A DNA stretch of 64,000 bases from Geobacillus genomosp. 3. GTDB lineage: Bacteria; Bacillota; Bacilli; Bacillales; Anoxybacillaceae. Location: positions 1 to 64,000 of the forward strand of contig NC_022080.4 in assembly GCF_000445995.2 (NCBI RefSeq), in the 5' to 3' direction. The translations under genes and the position numbers were made by a program. Of this stretch, positions 46,014 through 57,620 are shown in pieces. Within the stretch, counting starts at the first letter, position 1. The number at the start of each line of letters is the position of its first letter. The notes beneath the pieces were generated by a model, which was given only the letters and a program-made list of their open reading frames with translations, was not told the origin of the DNA and made no database searches.

Positions 46014-47222
46014 TTGATGTTGCCAAACAGGAGGAAATGGTTGGACTTATGGAGGAAAAACGTGACTGCTACGGCAAGCGGATTTCTCGCCATCTCCGCG
46101 ACAACAGGGGTCGCCGGATATGAGATTGCGAAAGACGATGTGACGCTGACGGTCAACGGGGAAAAACAAGAAATTCGCACCCATGCGGAGAACGTCAAGG
46201 AGTTGCTTGAAGAGCAAGGCATTCAGCCACGCAAAGAAGATTACGTCTATCCGTCTTTAAGTACACCGATTACCGATGATCTCCATATCATTTGGGAAGC
46301 AAGCAAAGAAGTGACATTGACGGTAAACGGGAAAACGAAAAAGGTGTGGACGACGGCCGATACGGTTGGGGAATTGCTTCGTTTACAACACGTGTCAGTC
46401 GGACCTCATGACAAAGTGACGCCAACGCTTTCGGCGAAAATTAAAAAGGGCATGGACATCGGCGTCGAAAAAGCGTTCCCCGTTCGCATCAATGTTGGCG
46501 GCAAACAGCAGCAGGCATGGACAACTTCGACTACGGTCGCTGACTTTTTGAAACAGCAAGGGATTCAGCTAGGTAAACTGGATCGAATTGAGCCTTCCTT
46601 GCAAGAAAAGGTCAAAAAACAGATGACCATTCACATCACTCGGGTAAAAAAAGTCACCGATGTAGTGGAAGAGCCTGTCGATTTTGCCGTGGTGACAAAA
46701 CGGGATAATTCACTGCCAAAAGGAGAACGGCGCGTCATTGAGTCCGGAGAAAAAGGGAAAATCGAAAAAACATATGAAGTGACGTTGGAAAACGGCAAAG
46801 AAGTCGCACGCAAATTGATTGCGGAAAAAACGGTTAAAGAAAGTAAAGCGCGCATTGTCGTCATCGGCACGAAAACAGTGCGCCCGGTTGCATCATCCGA
46901 CCAACCGTCCTCGCGCGGCGCCGGTCACGCCGCGAAGGAATTTTACGTCACCGCTACCGCCTATACGGCCTATTGCGGAGGCTGTTCAGGCGTAACGAGC
47001 ACAGGCATCAATTTGCGCCAAAACCCTTCCGCCAAAGTGATTGCCGTCGACCCGTCCATCATCCCCCTCGGGTCGAAGGTATATGTGGAAGGATATGGAT
47101 ATGCTGTTGCCGCGGACACCGGTTCAAGCATTCGCGGATATAAAATTGATGTATTTTTTCCGGAACGGTCGGATGCGTTTCGTTGGGGCAAAAAGCGCGT
47201 AAAAATACGGGTGTTGCCATAG
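46014..47222 (+). CDS. yabE: YabE-like cell-wall protein (DUF348 x3, G5, 3D domain)
   Basis: A secreted, probably murein-hydrolytic protein of the resuscitation-promoting-factor-like group. It has an N-terminal membrane or signal helix (ATASGFLAISATTGVAGYEI), three DUF348 repeats (each with VTLTVNG-type strands, about 40-70, 100-130 and 155-185), a G5 domain (about 215-270) and a C-terminal 3D domain named for its aspartates (AVDPSIIPLG, AADTGSS, KIDVFF), related to lytic transglycosylase MltA. TTG 46014 is eight bases after GGAGAAGGAGG; ATG 46017 is also plausible. Confidence 0.92.
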   Translation: MMLPNRRKWLDLWRKNVTATASGFLAISATTGVAGYEIAKDDVTLTVNGEKQEIRTHAENVKELLEEQGIQPRKEDYVYPSLSTPITDDLHIIWEASKEVTLTVNGKTKKVWTTADTVGELLRLQHVSVGPHDKVTPTLSAKIKKGMDIGVEKAFPVRINVGGKQQQAWTTSTTVADFLKQQGIQLGKLDRIEPSLQEKVKKQMTIHITRVKKVTDVVEEPVDFAVVTKRDNSLPKGERRVIESGEKGKIEKTYEVTLENGKEVARKLIAEKTVKESKARIVVIGTKTVRPVASSDQPSSRGAGHAAKEFYVTATAYTAYCGGCSGVTSTGINLRQNPSAKVIAVDPSIIPLGSKVYVEGYGYAVAADTGSSIRGYKIDVFFPERSDAFRWGKKRVKIRVLP

Positions 47223-47240
47223 AAATGCGATCGAAGGACA

Positions 47241-47272
47241 GAGCGGAGGGTTTTTTCCCTCTGCTCTTTTTC
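47241..47272 (+). terminator. yabE terminator
   Basis: Stem GAGCGGAGGG/CCCTCTGCTC with one wobble, followed by TTTTT. Confidence 0.88.
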
Positions 47273-47423
47273 GTTATAATGACATTGTGCCGGGACAATG
47301 CGCACTTTACCACTTCTGTTTAATTAGACGGTTTAAGCGGAAAAAAGTTTCAACGGAATCGAAAAATAAAAAGGAAATGGAGCCATTAGCGTTGAAGGTT
47401 CATCCTACTCTTTATTTTACCGG

Positions 47424-47482
47424 AAAGGAGGCATTGCAGAAATAGGAAAAATCTCTTATTCCGCTGTTTCTGCAATGGTGCG
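47424..47482 (+). promoter_or_regulatory. rnmV translation signal with hairpin between SD and start
   Basis: A strong Shine-Dalgarno sequence AAAGGAGG (47424-47431) lies 51 bases before the rnmV ATG. Between them a 13-bp hairpin (47433-47445 with 47464-47476, one wobble) would bring the two within seven unpaired bases. The only nearby alternative start for that SD is TTG CAG AAA followed at once by a stop. Confidence 0.55.
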
Positions 47483-48920
<1,438 letters not shown>

Positions 48921-48950
48921 GTTGCAGCTGAAAGGAAACGGGCGTCTATC

Positions 48951-48977
48951 ACCTATTGTCCGCATGTGCATATCGTA
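48951..48977 (+). promoter_or_regulatory. Sigma-K promoter of yabG
   Basis: AC (48951-48952), a 16-base gap and CATATCGTA (48969-48977) match the late mother-cell sigma-K consensus, 36 bases before yabG. Confidence 0.65.
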
Positions 48978-49012
48978 TGGATGACAACGATTCTACAATG
49001 GGGTGAGCGGTG

Positions 49013-49912
49013 ATGGACGTCAAAATCGGTGATATTGTCGCCCGCAAGTCTTATCAATGTGACTTATTGTTCCGCGTCATTGATATTAAAGAAAAAGACG
49101 GCGAGCGAGAGGCGATTTTATATGGCGAAGATGTGCGGCTTGTCGCAGATGCCCCGTGCAGCGATTTGGTTGTAATCGATGAGCGGGAGCGGCAAGAACG
49201 GAAAAAGAGGGAAATCGAGTTGATCGAACAGTCATACCGGCTGTTCCGCCAGGATTACCAGACGATCAAGCAAAAAGTCGAGTATCGGGCGACCGGCGGA
49301 TACCGGGTGGAGAAAGATTTTTTTCAAATTCCGGGGCGCGTCCTTCATTTGGACGGCGACCCGTTATATTTGCGCAAATGCTTAGATTTGTATGAACGGA
49401 TTGGGGTGCCGGTGCACGGCGTTTACTGTGAGGAAAGCGAGATGCCGGAAAAAGTGGGTTATTTGATTGAACAGTTCCGCCCGGATATTTTAGTCATCAC
49501 CGGCCATGATTCGTATTCAAAATCGAAAGGGAAAGTGCACGATTTAAAAGCGTATCGCCACTCGCGTCATTTCGTCCAAACGGTGAAAGAAGCGCGCAAA
49601 AAAGTGCCGCACCTCGACCAACTAATCGTTTTCGCCGGCGCCTGCCAATCGCATTTCGAGTCGCTTATCCGCGCTGGAGCCAATTTCGCCAGTTCACCGG
49701 CGCGGGTTAACATCCATGCCCTTGATCCGGTTTATATCGTTTCGCGCCTCAGCTTCACGCCGTTCACGGAGACGGTCGATGTGTGGGATGTGCTGCGCAA
49801 CACGTTAACTGGGGAAAAGGGATTGGGCGGGGTGGAAACGAAAGGCGTGCTCCGCACCGGAATGCCGTTTCGCCTTATTGAGGACGAACGGGGGGAAAAC
49901 CGCCGCAGTTGA
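49013..49912 (+). CDS. yabG: Spore coat protease YabG
   Basis: YabG is a sporulation-specific cysteine protease that trims coat proteins before their cross-linking. The product is 299 residues. The N-terminal IGDIVARKSYQCDLLFRV, the central DILVITGHDSYSKSKG and FAGACQSHFESLIRAGANFASSP (with the likely catalytic His and Cys) are family hallmarks. ATG 49013 follows GGGGTGAG; GTG 49010 is adjacent. It is monocistronic between a sigma-K promoter and a terminator overlapping its stop. Confidence 0.94.
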   Translation: MDVKIGDIVARKSYQCDLLFRVIDIKEKDGEREAILYGEDVRLVADAPCSDLVVIDERERQERKKREIELIEQSYRLFRQDYQTIKQKVEYRATGGYRVEKDFFQIPGRVLHLDGDPLYLRKCLDLYERIGVPVHGVYCEESEMPEKVGYLIEQFRPDILVITGHDSYSKSKGKVHDLKAYRHSRHFVQTVKEARKKVPHLDQLIVFAGACQSHFESLIRAGANFASSPARVNIHALDPVYIVSRLSFTPFTETVDVWDVLRNTLTGEKGLGGVETKGVLRTGMPFRLIEDERGENRRS

Positions 49913-49926
49913 CGGGCGGTTTTTTT
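49897..49926 (+). terminator. yabG terminator
   Basis: Stem AAACCGCC/GGCGGTTT running into a T tract and overlapping the stop codon. Confidence 0.87.
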
Positions 49927-50001
49927 ATGTCTTTCGCCATATTTTTTACAAAAAAGTGCCATAAGGCACATAAAAAGAAGGATATTGTAGAAAAATATTC
50001 A

Positions 50002-50031
50002 TTGACAGAAACAAAAACATGCTGATATAAT
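50002..50031 (+). promoter_or_regulatory. veg promoter 1
   Basis: Exact TTGACA and TATAAT with an 18-base spacer. Confidence 0.7.
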
Positions 50032-50040
50032 CATTATTTT

Positions 50041-50069
50041 TTGACTTTGAATGCCGTTTTTGTTATAAT
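50041..50069 (+). promoter_or_regulatory. veg promoter 2
   Basis: TTGACT and TATAAT with a 17-base spacer, 25 bases before the start codon. Tandem strong promoters match the high vegetative expression of veg in B. subtilis. Confidence 0.85.
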
Positions 50070-50093
50070 TGCAAACAGTGAGGTGAATGACGA

Positions 50094-50351
50094 ATGCCAA
50101 AAACTTTATCCGATATTAAAAAAACGCTGGACTCTAATATCGGGAGACGTTTAACGCTGCGGGCCAACGGCGGACGCAGAAAAATGATTGAGCGTTGTGG
50201 CATTTTGGCGGAGACTTACCCATCGGTATTTGTCATTGAACTGGATCAAAAAGAGAACTCGTTTGAACGCGTATCATTCAGTTATGCCGACGTGTTGACC
50301 GAAACCGTAAAGCTGACGTTTTGGGACGATGAGCAAGCAGGGGGGCAGTAG
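50094..50351 (+). CDS. veg: Veg family biofilm regulator
   Basis: A small 85-residue, strand-rich protein of the Veg/DUF1021 family. In B. subtilis Veg stimulates biofilm matrix genes by inhibiting SinR. The core [28 protein letters not shown] is split by family-conserved glycines. ATG follows GTGAGGTGA. It is driven by two strong promoters. I see no clear terminator before the 349-base gap that follows. Confidence 0.93.
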   Translation: MPKTLSDIKKTLDSNIGRRLTLRANGGRRKMIERCGILAETYPSVFVIELDQKENSFERVSFSYADVLTETVKLTFWDDEQAGGQ

Positions 50352-50700
50352 ACATAAGTTGTTTGCTGCTTTTTATTTTGTCGTGAAGAAAAGCGGGGGT
50401 GCTTGCTTGTCGGAAAAACGCGCCAAAAGGCTTACGGGGAGGCATGAGCCGGGCGGTGCTTAGTTTTGCGAAAGCAGCGCCAAAGAGGTGCAAGTCATTT
50501 GTTGTCGTTTTGGCAAGATGAAGCAACGGCCGAAGCTAGACAATAATAGGCAGACATAAAGCCGCCTCCGTTATTTCATACTAAAACTGCCGCGGTCGCC
50601 TTTCATCTTTAGCGGATGAAGCCAGCCGGTTTATTGCGCCGGCGAGTTGCACAACGTTTCGTGCCATGACGCCAATGAACATCGAAAGGGGTTGCTGACA
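50352..50700. other. veg-sspF intergenic region
   Basis: No gene seen. It holds a likely sigma-G promoter (50554-50583) and several GC-rich short repeats. The sspF transcript would start near 50590 with a leader of about 110 nt. Confidence 0.4.
50554..50583 (+). promoter_or_regulatory. Possible sigma-G promoter of sspF
   Basis: ACATA (50554-50558) and CATACTA (50577-50583) with an 18-base spacer match sigma-G with one -35 mismatch. Confidence 0.45.
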
Positions 50701-50880
50701 TTGGGTCGACGCCGCGGAGTTATGTCGCAACGCTTGAAAGAAGAGCTGGCAAAAGAGCTAGGCTTTTACGATGTCGTGCAGCGTGAAGGATGGGGAGCCA
50801 TCCGCGCAAAAGATGCAGGAAACATGGTAAGATTGGCGATTGAACGGGCAGAACGGCAGCTGGCCGGGAAAACGGAATAG
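50701..50880 (+). CDS. sspF: Small acid-soluble spore protein SspF (alpha/beta type)
   Basis: A 59-residue DNA-binding protein that coats forespore DNA and protects it. The SASP signature [21 protein letters not shown] is followed by the conserved GGWGAI-like stretch (here [20 protein letters not shown]). TTG 50701 is nine bases after AAAGGGG. The order veg-sspF-ispE is conserved in bacilli. Confidence 0.93.
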   Translation: MGRRRGVMSQRLKEELAKELGFYDVVQREGWGAIRAKDAGNMVRLAIERAERQLAGKTE

Positions 50881-50907
50881 CGCCGGCGGTCATGGCGCGC
50901 TGCGGCG

Positions 50908-50937
50908 AGGGTGTCCCAAGCAAGGGACGCCCTTTTT
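50908..50937 (+). terminator. sspF terminator
   Basis: Stem AGGGTGTCCC/GGGACGCCCT with one wobble, followed by TTTTT. Confidence 0.85.
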
Positions 50938-51123
50938 ACATATATCGTTTGGCGGCGGCATCGAGACGTGGTAATATGGTAAAATGGGTTGACAGAAGAA
51001 AGTCGGACACGGAACGTGTAAACATAAGCAAAACAGCAAAATCAGTGAATATGTCGAATCATTTGCCTGTCGGCATATCAAGACAGTCTGTTTATGAACG
51101 TGCGTGGAAGTAGGTGAAGACTC

Positions 51124-51996
51124 GTGAGGTTATCGGTAAAAGCGCCAGCAAAAATTAACCTGTCTCTCGATGTTCTTTATAAGCGTCCTGATGGCTACCA
51201 TGAAGTGAAGATGGTGATGACGACGATTGATTTGGCTGACCGCATTGAGCTCGTTCCTTTGCCTGGAGAGGATGCGATCCGCATTGTGTCGCAAAACCGG
51301 TTCGTCCCGGATGATTGCCGCAACTTGGCGTATCAGGCGGCGAAACTGCTGAAAGAGACGTTTTCGATTCGCGAAGGGGTGGCGATTTCGATTACGAAGC
51401 ATATTCCGGTGGCCGCCGGCCTGGCGGGAGGGAGCAGCGATGCGGCGGCGACGCTGCGCGGGCTCAATAAGCTTTGGCAACTTGGATTAAGCGTCCATGA
51501 ACTCGCCCGGCTCGGCGCGCAAATCGGCTCGGATGTCGCCTTTTGCGTTTACGGCGGAACAGCCGTGGCGACCGGGCGCGGCGAGATCATCACCCCGATC
51601 TCGCCGCCGCCGCCGTGCTGGGTCGTATTAGCCAAGCCTCCCATTGGTGTATCGACGGCGGAAGTGTACCGGAACTTACAGCTTGAGCATGTCAACCATC
51701 CGGATGTCGAGGCGATGATCGAGGCGATCGAGCGGCATGATTATGCGGCGATTTGCCGGTCGGTCGGCAATGTTCTTGAGGAAGTGACGCTGAAAAAATA
51801 TCCGGAAGTCGCACATATTAAAGAACAAATGCGGCGGTTTGGAGCCGATGCAGTATTGATGAGCGGCAGCGGGCCGACCGTGTTTGGGCTGATCGAGCAC
51901 GATTCAAGAATGCAGCGCGTATACAACGGACTGCGCGGCTTTTGCGATCAAGTGTTTGCTGTAAGGCTGTTAGGGGAGCGCCATTCCCTTGATTAA
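51124..51996 (+). CDS. ispE: 4-diphosphocytidyl-2-C-methyl-D-erythritol kinase
   Basis: IspE is the ATP-dependent kinase of the MEP isoprenoid pathway. The 290-residue GHMP-kinase product has [20 protein letters not shown] at the N-terminus, the phosphate loop [20 protein letters not shown] near 94 and the C-terminal [11 protein letters not shown]. The start is GTG 51124 after AGGTGAAG. purR follows after 55 bases. Confidence 0.96.
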   Translation: MRLSVKAPAKINLSLDVLYKRPDGYHEVKMVMTTIDLADRIELVPLPGEDAIRIVSQNRFVPDDCRNLAYQAAKLLKETFSIREGVAISITKHIPVAAGLAGGSSDAAATLRGLNKLWQLGLSVHELARLGAQIGSDVAFCVYGGTAVATGRGEIITPISPPPPCWVVLAKPPIGVSTAEVYRNLQLEHVNHPDVEAMIEAIERHDYAAICRSVGNVLEEVTLKKYPEVAHIKEQMRRFGADAVLMSGSGPTVFGLIEHDSRMQRVYNGLRGFCDQVFAVRLLGERHSLD

Positions 51997-52051
51997 ACAC
52001 GTACATTTTTGATAAAATGAATTTATAATATTCGGTTTCAGGAGGTCCGCT

Positions 52052-52873
52052 ATGAAGCTAAGGCGAAGCGGCCGTTTAGTCGATATGACGCATTATCTTC
52101 TTGAACGGCCACACCAGCTCATTCCGCTTACTTTTTTTGCGGAGCGGTACGAATCGGCCAAATCGTCGATCAGCGAAGATTTAACGATCATTAAGCAAAC
52201 GCTCGAGCAGCAAGGCATCGGAACGGTTCGGACGCTACCTGGCGCGGCCGGCGGCGTGCAATACATTCCGAAAATGGCCGCCGAAGAAGCGGAGGAAGTT
52301 GTCGCCTATTTGTGTGAGCAGTTATCACGCCCGGACCGGCTTCTTCCCGGCGGATATTTATATATGACGGACATTCTTGGCGACCCCCGTATTATGAATA
52401 AAATTGGCCGCCTTTATGCGTCCATTTTCGCCGACCGTCCGGTGGATGTCGTGATGACGATCGCCACCAATGGGATTCCGCTTGCATATGCCATCGCCAA
52501 CTTTTTGTACGTGCCGGTTGTGATCGTTCGCCATGACAATAAAGTGACGGAAGGACCGATGGTGAGCATCAACTACGTGTCCGGCTCGTCCAGGCGCATT
52601 CAAACGATGGTTTTGTCAAAACGCAGCTTGGCTGAGGGGGCGAACGTGCTCATCGTCGACGACTTCATGAAAGCAGGCGGTACGATCAACGGCATGGTCA
52701 GCTTGCTGCAAGAGTTTAACGGCCATGTATCCGGCATCGGCGTGCTCGTCGAGTCTGAGGAGGCAAAAGAGCGGTTAGTTGACGAGTACATTTCGCTCGT
52801 AAAGCTGTCGGCTGTTGACACGAAAGAAAAACGAATCGCGGTCAAGGAAGGCAACTACAAAACGTTTTTTTAG
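52052..52873 (+). CDS. purR: Purine operon repressor PurR
   Basis: PurR represses purine synthesis genes in gram-positives and is released by PRPP. The 273-residue product has an N-terminal winged helix ([22 protein letters not shown]) and a phosphoribosyltransferase-like domain with the PRPP loop [13 protein letters not shown] near 201-213. ATG follows AGGAGGTC. The neighbour ridA is co-directional; prs, maker of the effector PRPP, is 2.4 kb downstream. Confidence 0.97.
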   Translation: MKLRRSGRLVDMTHYLLERPHQLIPLTFFAERYESAKSSISEDLTIIKQTLEQQGIGTVRTLPGAAGGVQYIPKMAAEEAEEVVAYLCEQLSRPDRLLPGGYLYMTDILGDPRIMNKIGRLYASIFADRPVDVVMTIATNGIPLAYAIANFLYVPVVIVRHDNKVTEGPMVSINYVSGSSRRIQTMVLSKRSLAEGANVLIVDDFMKAGGTINGMVSLLQEFNGHVSGIGVLVESEEAKERLVDEYISLVKLSAVDTKEKRIAVKEGNYKTFF

Positions 52874-52926
52874 GCGGCTTGCTGCCTGTCATAAATGATG
52901 AAAATAATGGAAAGGGGATTTTACTA

Positions 52927-53301
52927 ATGAGAAAAGTGGAAACGAAAAATGCGCCTCAGGCAATTGGTCCGTATTCACAAGGGATCATTGTCAACAACAT
53001 GTTTTACAGCTCGGGGCAAATTCCGCTCACTCCGGAAGGGGAAATGGTAAAAGGCGACATCCAAGCACAGACGCATCAAGTGTTCCAAAATTTAAAAGCG
53101 GTATTGGAAGCAGCTGGCGCTTCGCTCGACACGGTTGTAAAAACAACAGTGTTTATAAAAAATATGGACGATTTTGCAGCCATGAATGAAGTATACGGCC
53201 AATATTTCACGAACCATAAACCGGCACGCTCATGTGTGGAAGTGGCTCGGCTGCCAAAAGACGCCCTTGTCGAAATTGAAGTTATCGCTCTTGTGCAATA
53301 A
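52927..53301 (+). CDS. ridA: RidA family enamine/imine deaminase (YabJ)
   Basis: RidA hydrolyses reactive 2-aminoacrylate-type intermediates. The 124-residue product has the family motif GPYSQGI near the N-terminus and the active-site arginine in [15 protein letters not shown]. In B. subtilis yabJ is linked to purR function, and its position after purR is kept here. ATG 52927 is nine bases after AAAGGGG; the longer frame start upstream has no such site. Confidence 0.95.
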   Translation: MRKVETKNAPQAIGPYSQGIIVNNMFYSSGQIPLTPEGEMVKGDIQAQTHQVFQNLKAVLEAAGASLDTVVKTTVFIKNMDDFAAMNEVYGQYFTNHKPARSCVEVARLPKDALVEIEVIALVQ

Positions 53302-53359
53302 ACAGTGACTTTCCCCTTTTTCCCTGCCTGAAATTTATAAAAAATTTTTTGAAAAAAGA

Positions 53360-53384
53360 AGGAAATGGCTCGGGGGCGTGGAAT
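53360..53384 (+). promoter_or_regulatory. Sigma-H promoter of spoVG
   Basis: AGGAAAT (53360-53366) and GTGGAAT (53378-53384) with 11 bases between match the sigma-H pattern. An A/T-rich block lies just upstream, as at the B. subtilis spoVG promoter. Confidence 0.75.
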
Positions 53385-53426
53385 TAATTACATCGAGTCT
53401 CATACAGGGAAAAGGTGGTGAACATA

Positions 53427-53717
53427 ATGGAAGTGACAGACGTAAGATTACGCCGCGTCAATACCGAAGGACGGATGAAAGCGATCGCCTCCATCACATT
53501 GGACAACGAGTTCGTCGTCCATGACATCCGCGTCATTGACGGGAACAACGGGCTGTTTGTTGCGATGCCGAGCAAGCGTACACCAGACGGAGAGTTCCGC
53601 GATATCGCGCATCCGATCAATTCCGCTACGCGCGGAAAAATCCAGGAGGCGATCTTAGCTGAGTACCACCGCCTCGGGAAGTTGGAAGAAGAACTTGAAG
53701 AAGCTGGCGCTTCGTAA
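53427..53717 (+). CDS. spoVG: Septation / RNA-binding regulator SpoVG
   Basis: SpoVG is a small nucleic-acid-binding protein affecting septation, cortex formation and virulence genes. The 96-residue product ([40 protein letters not shown]) is nearly identical to B. subtilis over the core, with the family C-terminus EEAGAS. ATG 53427 follows AAAGGTGGTGA. Confidence 0.97.
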
Positions 53718-53726
53718 ACATATTGA

Positions 53727-53767
53727 AGAGAGCTTAGGCAAAATTGGCCAGGCTCTCTATTTTTTTG
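53727..53767 (+). terminator. spoVG terminator
   Basis: Stem AGAGAGC/GCTCTCT, then ATTTTTTT. Confidence 0.85.
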
Positions 53768-53784
53768 GCAAACGTATTGTTTCC

Positions 53785-53813
53785 TTGAAAAGCGCGGCCG
53801 ATTCATATATATT
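53785..53813 (+). promoter_or_regulatory. glmU-prs promoter
   Basis: TTGAAA and TATATT with a 17-base spacer. Confidence 0.5.
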
Positions 53814-53849
53814 CAATTATGGATAAAAGGGTAATTGGAGGCCTTTCAC

Positions 53850-55229
53850 ATGGTGAAGCGATATGCAGTCATTTTGGCGGCCGGACAAGGAACGAGGATG
53901 AAATCCAAGCTGTATAAGGTGCTCCATCCCGTTTGCGGCAAGCCAATGGTTCAGCACGTAGTGGATCAAGTGTCCAAGCTTGGGGTGGAAAAAACGATTG
54001 CAGTAGTGGGATTTGGGGCGGAGCAAGTGAAAGAACAGCTCGGCGTCCAGTGTGAGTACGCACTGCAAGAAGAGCAGCTTGGGACGGCGCACGCGGTCAT
54101 GCAGGCCGCTCCGTACTTGCAAGGACTTGAAGGAGTTACGGTCGTCGTCTGCGGTGATACACCGCTTATTACTGCCGAAACGATGGAGGCGCTGCTTGAA
54201 CAGCATATGGCCGCCAAGGCGAAGGCGACCGTATTGACGGCTATGGCCGACGATCCGGCCGGATATGGGCGCATTGTCCGCAACAATGCCGGCCATGTCG
54301 AAAAAATTGTTGAACATAAAGATGCGAATGAGCAGGAACGGAGCATTTGTGAGATCAACACGGGAACGTATTGCTTCGACAACCAAACATTGTTTCAAGC
54401 GCTTACAAAAGTAACAAACCATAACGCCCAAGGCGAATATTATTTAACCGATGTGATTGAAATTATAAAAGCAGATGGTGGCATTGTATCCGCTTATCAG
54501 GCGCCGTCGTTCGACGAAACGATCGGTGTCAATGACCGCATCGCCCTCGCCGAGGCAGAACGAATTATGCGCGATCGCATTTGCCGCCAGCATATGAAAA
54601 ACGGAGTGACGATCATTGATCCGGCTTGTACCTATATTTCCGCCGAGGTGACAATCGGGCGTGACACGGTCATTTATCCCGGCACGGTTATTGAAGGCGA
54701 GACGGTGATTGGCGAAGATTGCTCGATTGGCCCCCATTCGGAAATTAAAAACTGCTGTATCGGCCATCGCACGTCCATCCGCCACTCGGTCGCCCATGAC
54801 AGCGAAATCGGCAACGATGTGACGATCGGCCCGTTCGCTCATATTCGCCCGTTGTCAAAAATTGACGATGAAGTGCGAATCGGCAACTTTGTCGAGGTGA
54901 AAAAATCGACATTTGGCAAAGGAAGCAAAGCCTCGCATTTAAGCTATATCGGTGATGCGGAAGTCGGTGCTGATGTCAACCTCGGATGCGGGTCGATTAC
55001 GGTCAACTATGACGGTGTACACAAATATAGAACAAAAATTGAAGACGGTGCGTTTGTCGGTTGCAACGTCAACTTAATCGCGCCGGTTACGATCGGCCAA
55101 GGCGCCTACGTCGCCGCCGGATCGACAATCACTGACGATGTCCCCGGCCGCGCGCTCGCTATTGCCCGCGCTCGGCAAATTAATAAGGAAAACTATGTGG
55201 ATCGCCTGCCAGGCAAGAAAAAATCTTAA
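53850..55229 (+). CDS. glmU: Bifunctional UDP-GlcNAc pyrophosphorylase / GlcN-1-P acetyltransferase
   Basis: GlmU makes UDP-GlcNAc for wall and teichoic acid synthesis. The 459-residue product has an N-terminal nucleotidyltransferase domain with [19 protein letters not shown] and, from about 255, a left-handed beta-helix of hexapeptide repeats ([15 protein letters not shown] and similar) ending in the acetyltransferase site. ATG 53850 follows GGAGGCC. prs follows after 12 bases. Confidence 0.97.
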   Translation: MVKRYAVILAAGQGTRMKSKLYKVLHPVCGKPMVQHVVDQVSKLGVEKTIAVVGFGAEQVKEQLGVQCEYALQEEQLGTAHAVMQAAPYLQGLEGVTVVVCGDTPLITAETMEALLEQHMAAKAKATVLTAMADDPAGYGRIVRNNAGHVEKIVEHKDANEQERSICEINTGTYCFDNQTLFQALTKVTNHNAQGEYYLTDVIEIIKADGGIVSAYQAPSFDETIGVNDRIALAEAERIMRDRICRQHMKNGVTIIDPACTYISAEVTIGRDTVIYPGTVIEGETVIGEDCSIGPHSEIKNCCIGHRTSIRHSVAHDSEIGNDVTIGPFAHIRPLSKIDDEVRIGNFVEVKKSTFGKGSKASHLSYIGDAEVGADVNLGCGSITVNYDGVHKYRTKIEDGAFVGCNVNLIAPVTIGQGAYVAAGSTITDDVPGRALAIARARQINKENYVDRLPGKKKS

Positions 55230-55241
55230 TGGAGGTTTATC

Positions 55242-56189
55242 ATGTCTGAATGCCAGCACCAATTAAAGTTGTTCGCCCTTAACTCGAACATGAGGCTAGC
55301 GAAAGAAATTGCGGAAGTCATGGGGATTGAGCTTGGCAAATGTTCTGTGTCCCGTTTTAGTGATGGGGAAATTCAGATTAACATCGAGGAAAGCATCCGC
55401 GGCGATGATGTGTTTGTCATCCAATCGACGAGCGTCCCGGTCAATGAGCACTTAATGGAACTGCTCATTATGATCGATGCATTAAAACGTGCTTCGGCGC
55501 GTACGATCAATATCGTGATGCCATACTATGGCTATGCGCGCCAAGATCGGAAAGCGCGTTCGCGCGAGCCGATTACAGCGAAGCTCGTCGCCAACTTGCT
55601 CGAAACGGCCGGAGCATCGCGCGTCATTACGCTTGATCTGCATGCTCCGCAAATCCAAGGATTTTTCGATATCCCGATCGATCATCTAATGGGTGTTCCT
55701 ATTTTAGCGGATTACTTTAAAAGCAAACAGTTGGATGATGTCGTCATTGTTTCCCCGGATCATGGCGGCGTGACAAGGGCGCGCAAGTTGGCGGACCGTC
55801 TGAAAGCACCGCTCGCCATTATCGACAAACGCCGGCCGCGGCCGAACGCTGTGGAAGTGATGAACATCATTGGGCAAGTGAATGGGAAAACGGCCATTTT
55901 GATTGATGACATCATCGATACAGCCGGCACGATTACGCTCGGGGCGAACGCCCTTGTCGAACACGGGGCAAAAGAAGTGTACGCATGCTGTACCCACCCG
56001 GTGCTGTCCGGTCCGGCGATTGAGCGCATTCAAAATTCGAAAATTACAGAGCTTGTCGTCACCAATTCGATTGCCTTGCCAGAAGAGAAGAAAATTGATA
56101 AAATTGTAGAGCTGTCGGTGGCGCCGCTTATTGCCGAAGCGGTTACGCGCGTGTATGAAATGAAATCTGTCAGCGTCCTGTTCGACTAA
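55242..56189 (+). CDS. prs: Ribose-phosphate pyrophosphokinase
   Basis: Prs makes PRPP from ribose 5-phosphate and ATP for nucleotides, His and Trp. The 315-residue class I enzyme has the catalytic flexible loop with [44 protein letters not shown] and the PRPP-binding loop [17 protein letters not shown] follows GGAGG. Probably co-transcribed with glmU. Confidence 0.98.
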   Translation: MSECQHQLKLFALNSNMRLAKEIAEVMGIELGKCSVSRFSDGEIQINIEESIRGDDVFVIQSTSVPVNEHLMELLIMIDALKRASARTINIVMPYYGYARQDRKARSREPITAKLVANLLETAGASRVITLDLHAPQIQGFFDIPIDHLMGVPILADYFKSKQLDDVVIVSPDHGGVTRARKLADRLKAPLAIIDKRRPRPNAVEVMNIIGQVNGKTAILIDDIIDTAGTITLGANALVEHGAKEVYACCTHPVLSGPAIERIQNSKITELVVTNSIALPEEKKIDKIVELSVAPLIAEAVTRVYEMKSVSVLFD

Positions 56190-56200
56190 ACACAAAGTAT

Positions 56201-56226
56201 GTTTATCCCTTCTTGTTTTAGGATAA
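56201..56226 (+). promoter_or_regulatory. Possible sigma-B promoter of ctc (overlaps a small inverted repeat)
   Basis: GTTTAT and GGATAA with a 14-base spacer resemble the general-stress pattern, and ctc is a sigma-B gene in B. subtilis. The same bases form a TTTATCC/GGATAAA hairpin, so this could instead be a weak prs terminator. Confidence 0.35.
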
Positions 56227-56264
56227 AGTAGACAATAGATTCTAATTCAGGAAGGTGACAAAAC

Positions 56265-56897
56265 ATGGCGATTGTGTTGGAAGCGAAAGAACGCACAGAC
56301 AAAAAACGTTCAACATTGCAGCGTATTCGTTCGCAAGGGGGCATTCCGGCAGTATTGTACGGCAAAAAGGTCGATAATAAAATGATTTTCGTCAGCGCCG
56401 CTGATCTTGAGAAAGCGCTCCGCGAGGGCGGGCGCCACAGCTTGATGACGCTGAACGTCGACGGTGGCGATTACTCAGTGCTATTGCGTGAAATGCAGCG
56501 CGATCCGTTGCGCGGCGAGCTTCTTCACGCCGATTTTCAGGCGGTCGATATGTCGACGGAAGTCGATGTCGATGTCGAAGTCCGGCTAGTGGGCGAAGCG
56601 CCTGGAGTGAAAGATGGCGGCGTCCTGCAGCAAAACTTGCACCAGTTATCGATCCGCGTTTTGCCGGCAAACATTCCGCCAGCGATTGAAGTGGACATCT
56701 CCAGTTTGCAAGTCGGCGATACGGTCACGGTCGACGACGTACAAACAGGCGGAACATTTGAAATCAATCACGAACCTTCCGAAGTGATTGCGACGATTCT
56801 GCCGCCGAAGCAAGAAGAGGAAATCCATAGCGGCGAGCAGCAAGAGGCGGGACAGCCCGACGCTGAGGAAGGAAGAGAAACGACACCAGAAGAGTGA
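56265..56897 (+). CDS. ctc: Ribosomal protein bL25, Ctc (TL5) form
   Basis: This two-domain bL25 binds 5S rRNA (N-terminal L25 domain, about 1-95) with a beta-rich C-terminal domain (about 96-185) and an acidic, Gln/Glu-rich tail. The product is 210 residues. In B. subtilis Ctc replaces L25 under stress. ATG follows GGAAGGTGAC. The rRNA link fits the 5S processing gene in the same window. Confidence 0.95.
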   Translation: MAIVLEAKERTDKKRSTLQRIRSQGGIPAVLYGKKVDNKMIFVSAADLEKALREGGRHSLMTLNVDGGDYSVLLREMQRDPLRGELLHADFQAVDMSTEVDVDVEVRLVGEAPGVKDGGVLQQNLHQLSIRVLPANIPPAIEVDISSLQVGDTVTVDDVQTGGTFEINHEPSEVIATILPPKQEEEIHSGEQQEAGQPDAEEGRETTPEE

Positions 56898-56898
56898 C

Positions 56899-56926
56899 AG
56901 ACGTAACCGTTCCGGTTACGTCTTTT
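56899..56926 (+). terminator. ctc terminator
   Basis: Stem GACGTAACC/GGTTACGTC followed by TTTT. Confidence 0.82.
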
Positions 56927-56957
56927 GTAGTATCATGTATAGAGAGGGGCGCGGTCA

Positions 56958-57518
56958 TTGAAGTTGTTTGTCGGGCTCGGAAACCCGGGCAAGGAGTATG
57001 AGCAAACGCGGCATAACATCGGCTTTTTTGTCATTGATGAGTTGGCCAAACGTTGGAACGTTTCGTTGAGAACCGCTAAATTCCGTGGCTTGTTCGGAAC
57101 GGCATCCGTTTTTGGCGAAAAAGTGGCATTATGCAAACCGCTGACATATATGAATTTATCAGGGGAATGTGTTCGCCCGCTCATTGATTTCTATGGCATT
57201 GCCATCGACGATATTATGATTATTTACGATGATCTCGATCTTCTGCCGGGGAAAATCCGTCTTCGCCTGAAAGGAAGCTCCGGCGGCCATAATGGCGTCA
57301 AGTCGATCATTCACCATCTTGGCACCGAACAGTTTAAACGCATTCGCATCGGCATCGGTCGGCCAACGAACGGCCAGCCGGTTGCCGATTACGTGCTTAG
57401 CCGTTTTACGGAAGAGGAGAAGCCGGCGGTGGCCAAAGCGGTTTTGCGGGCTGCCGATGCGTGCGAGCAGGCGGTAACGACACCGTTTGTCCAAGTGATG
57501 AATAACTTTAACGAGTGA
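56958..57518 (+). CDS. pth: Peptidyl-tRNA hydrolase
   Basis: Pth (SpoVC) releases peptides from tRNAs dropped by stalled ribosomes. The 186-residue product carries the catalytic histidine in [12 protein letters not shown], plus [16 protein letters not shown] and the [13 protein letters not shown] block. The start is TTG 56958 after GAGAGGGGCG. Confidence 0.96.
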   Translation: MKLFVGLGNPGKEYEQTRHNIGFFVIDELAKRWNVSLRTAKFRGLFGTASVFGEKVALCKPLTYMNLSGECVRPLIDFYGIAIDDIMIIYDDLDLLPGKIRLRLKGSSGGHNGVKSIIHHLGTEQFKRIRIGIGRPTNGQPVADYVLSRFTEEEKPAVAKAVLRAADACEQAVTTPFVQVMNNFNE

Positions 57519-57620
57519 ATATTTTCCTCTGAACTGGTACACAATGTGAGTACGGGAGGCGCGAGGCATCAGCTTCGCCTGCCTTGCGGACGGAACAGTC
57601 CAGTGAGGAGGTTTGCTCGA

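Noticed and set aside
47391..47444. 17-codon frame (TTG start) before rnmV
   Set aside because: No ribosome-binding site of its own; it merely runs through the rnmV Shine-Dalgarno and hairpin.
51085..51120. Sequence GCGTGGAAGTAGG resembling the reverse of the IS605-type hairpin
   Set aside because: Similarity stops after about a dozen bases and there is no TTTAT site; treated as chance in the ispE leader.
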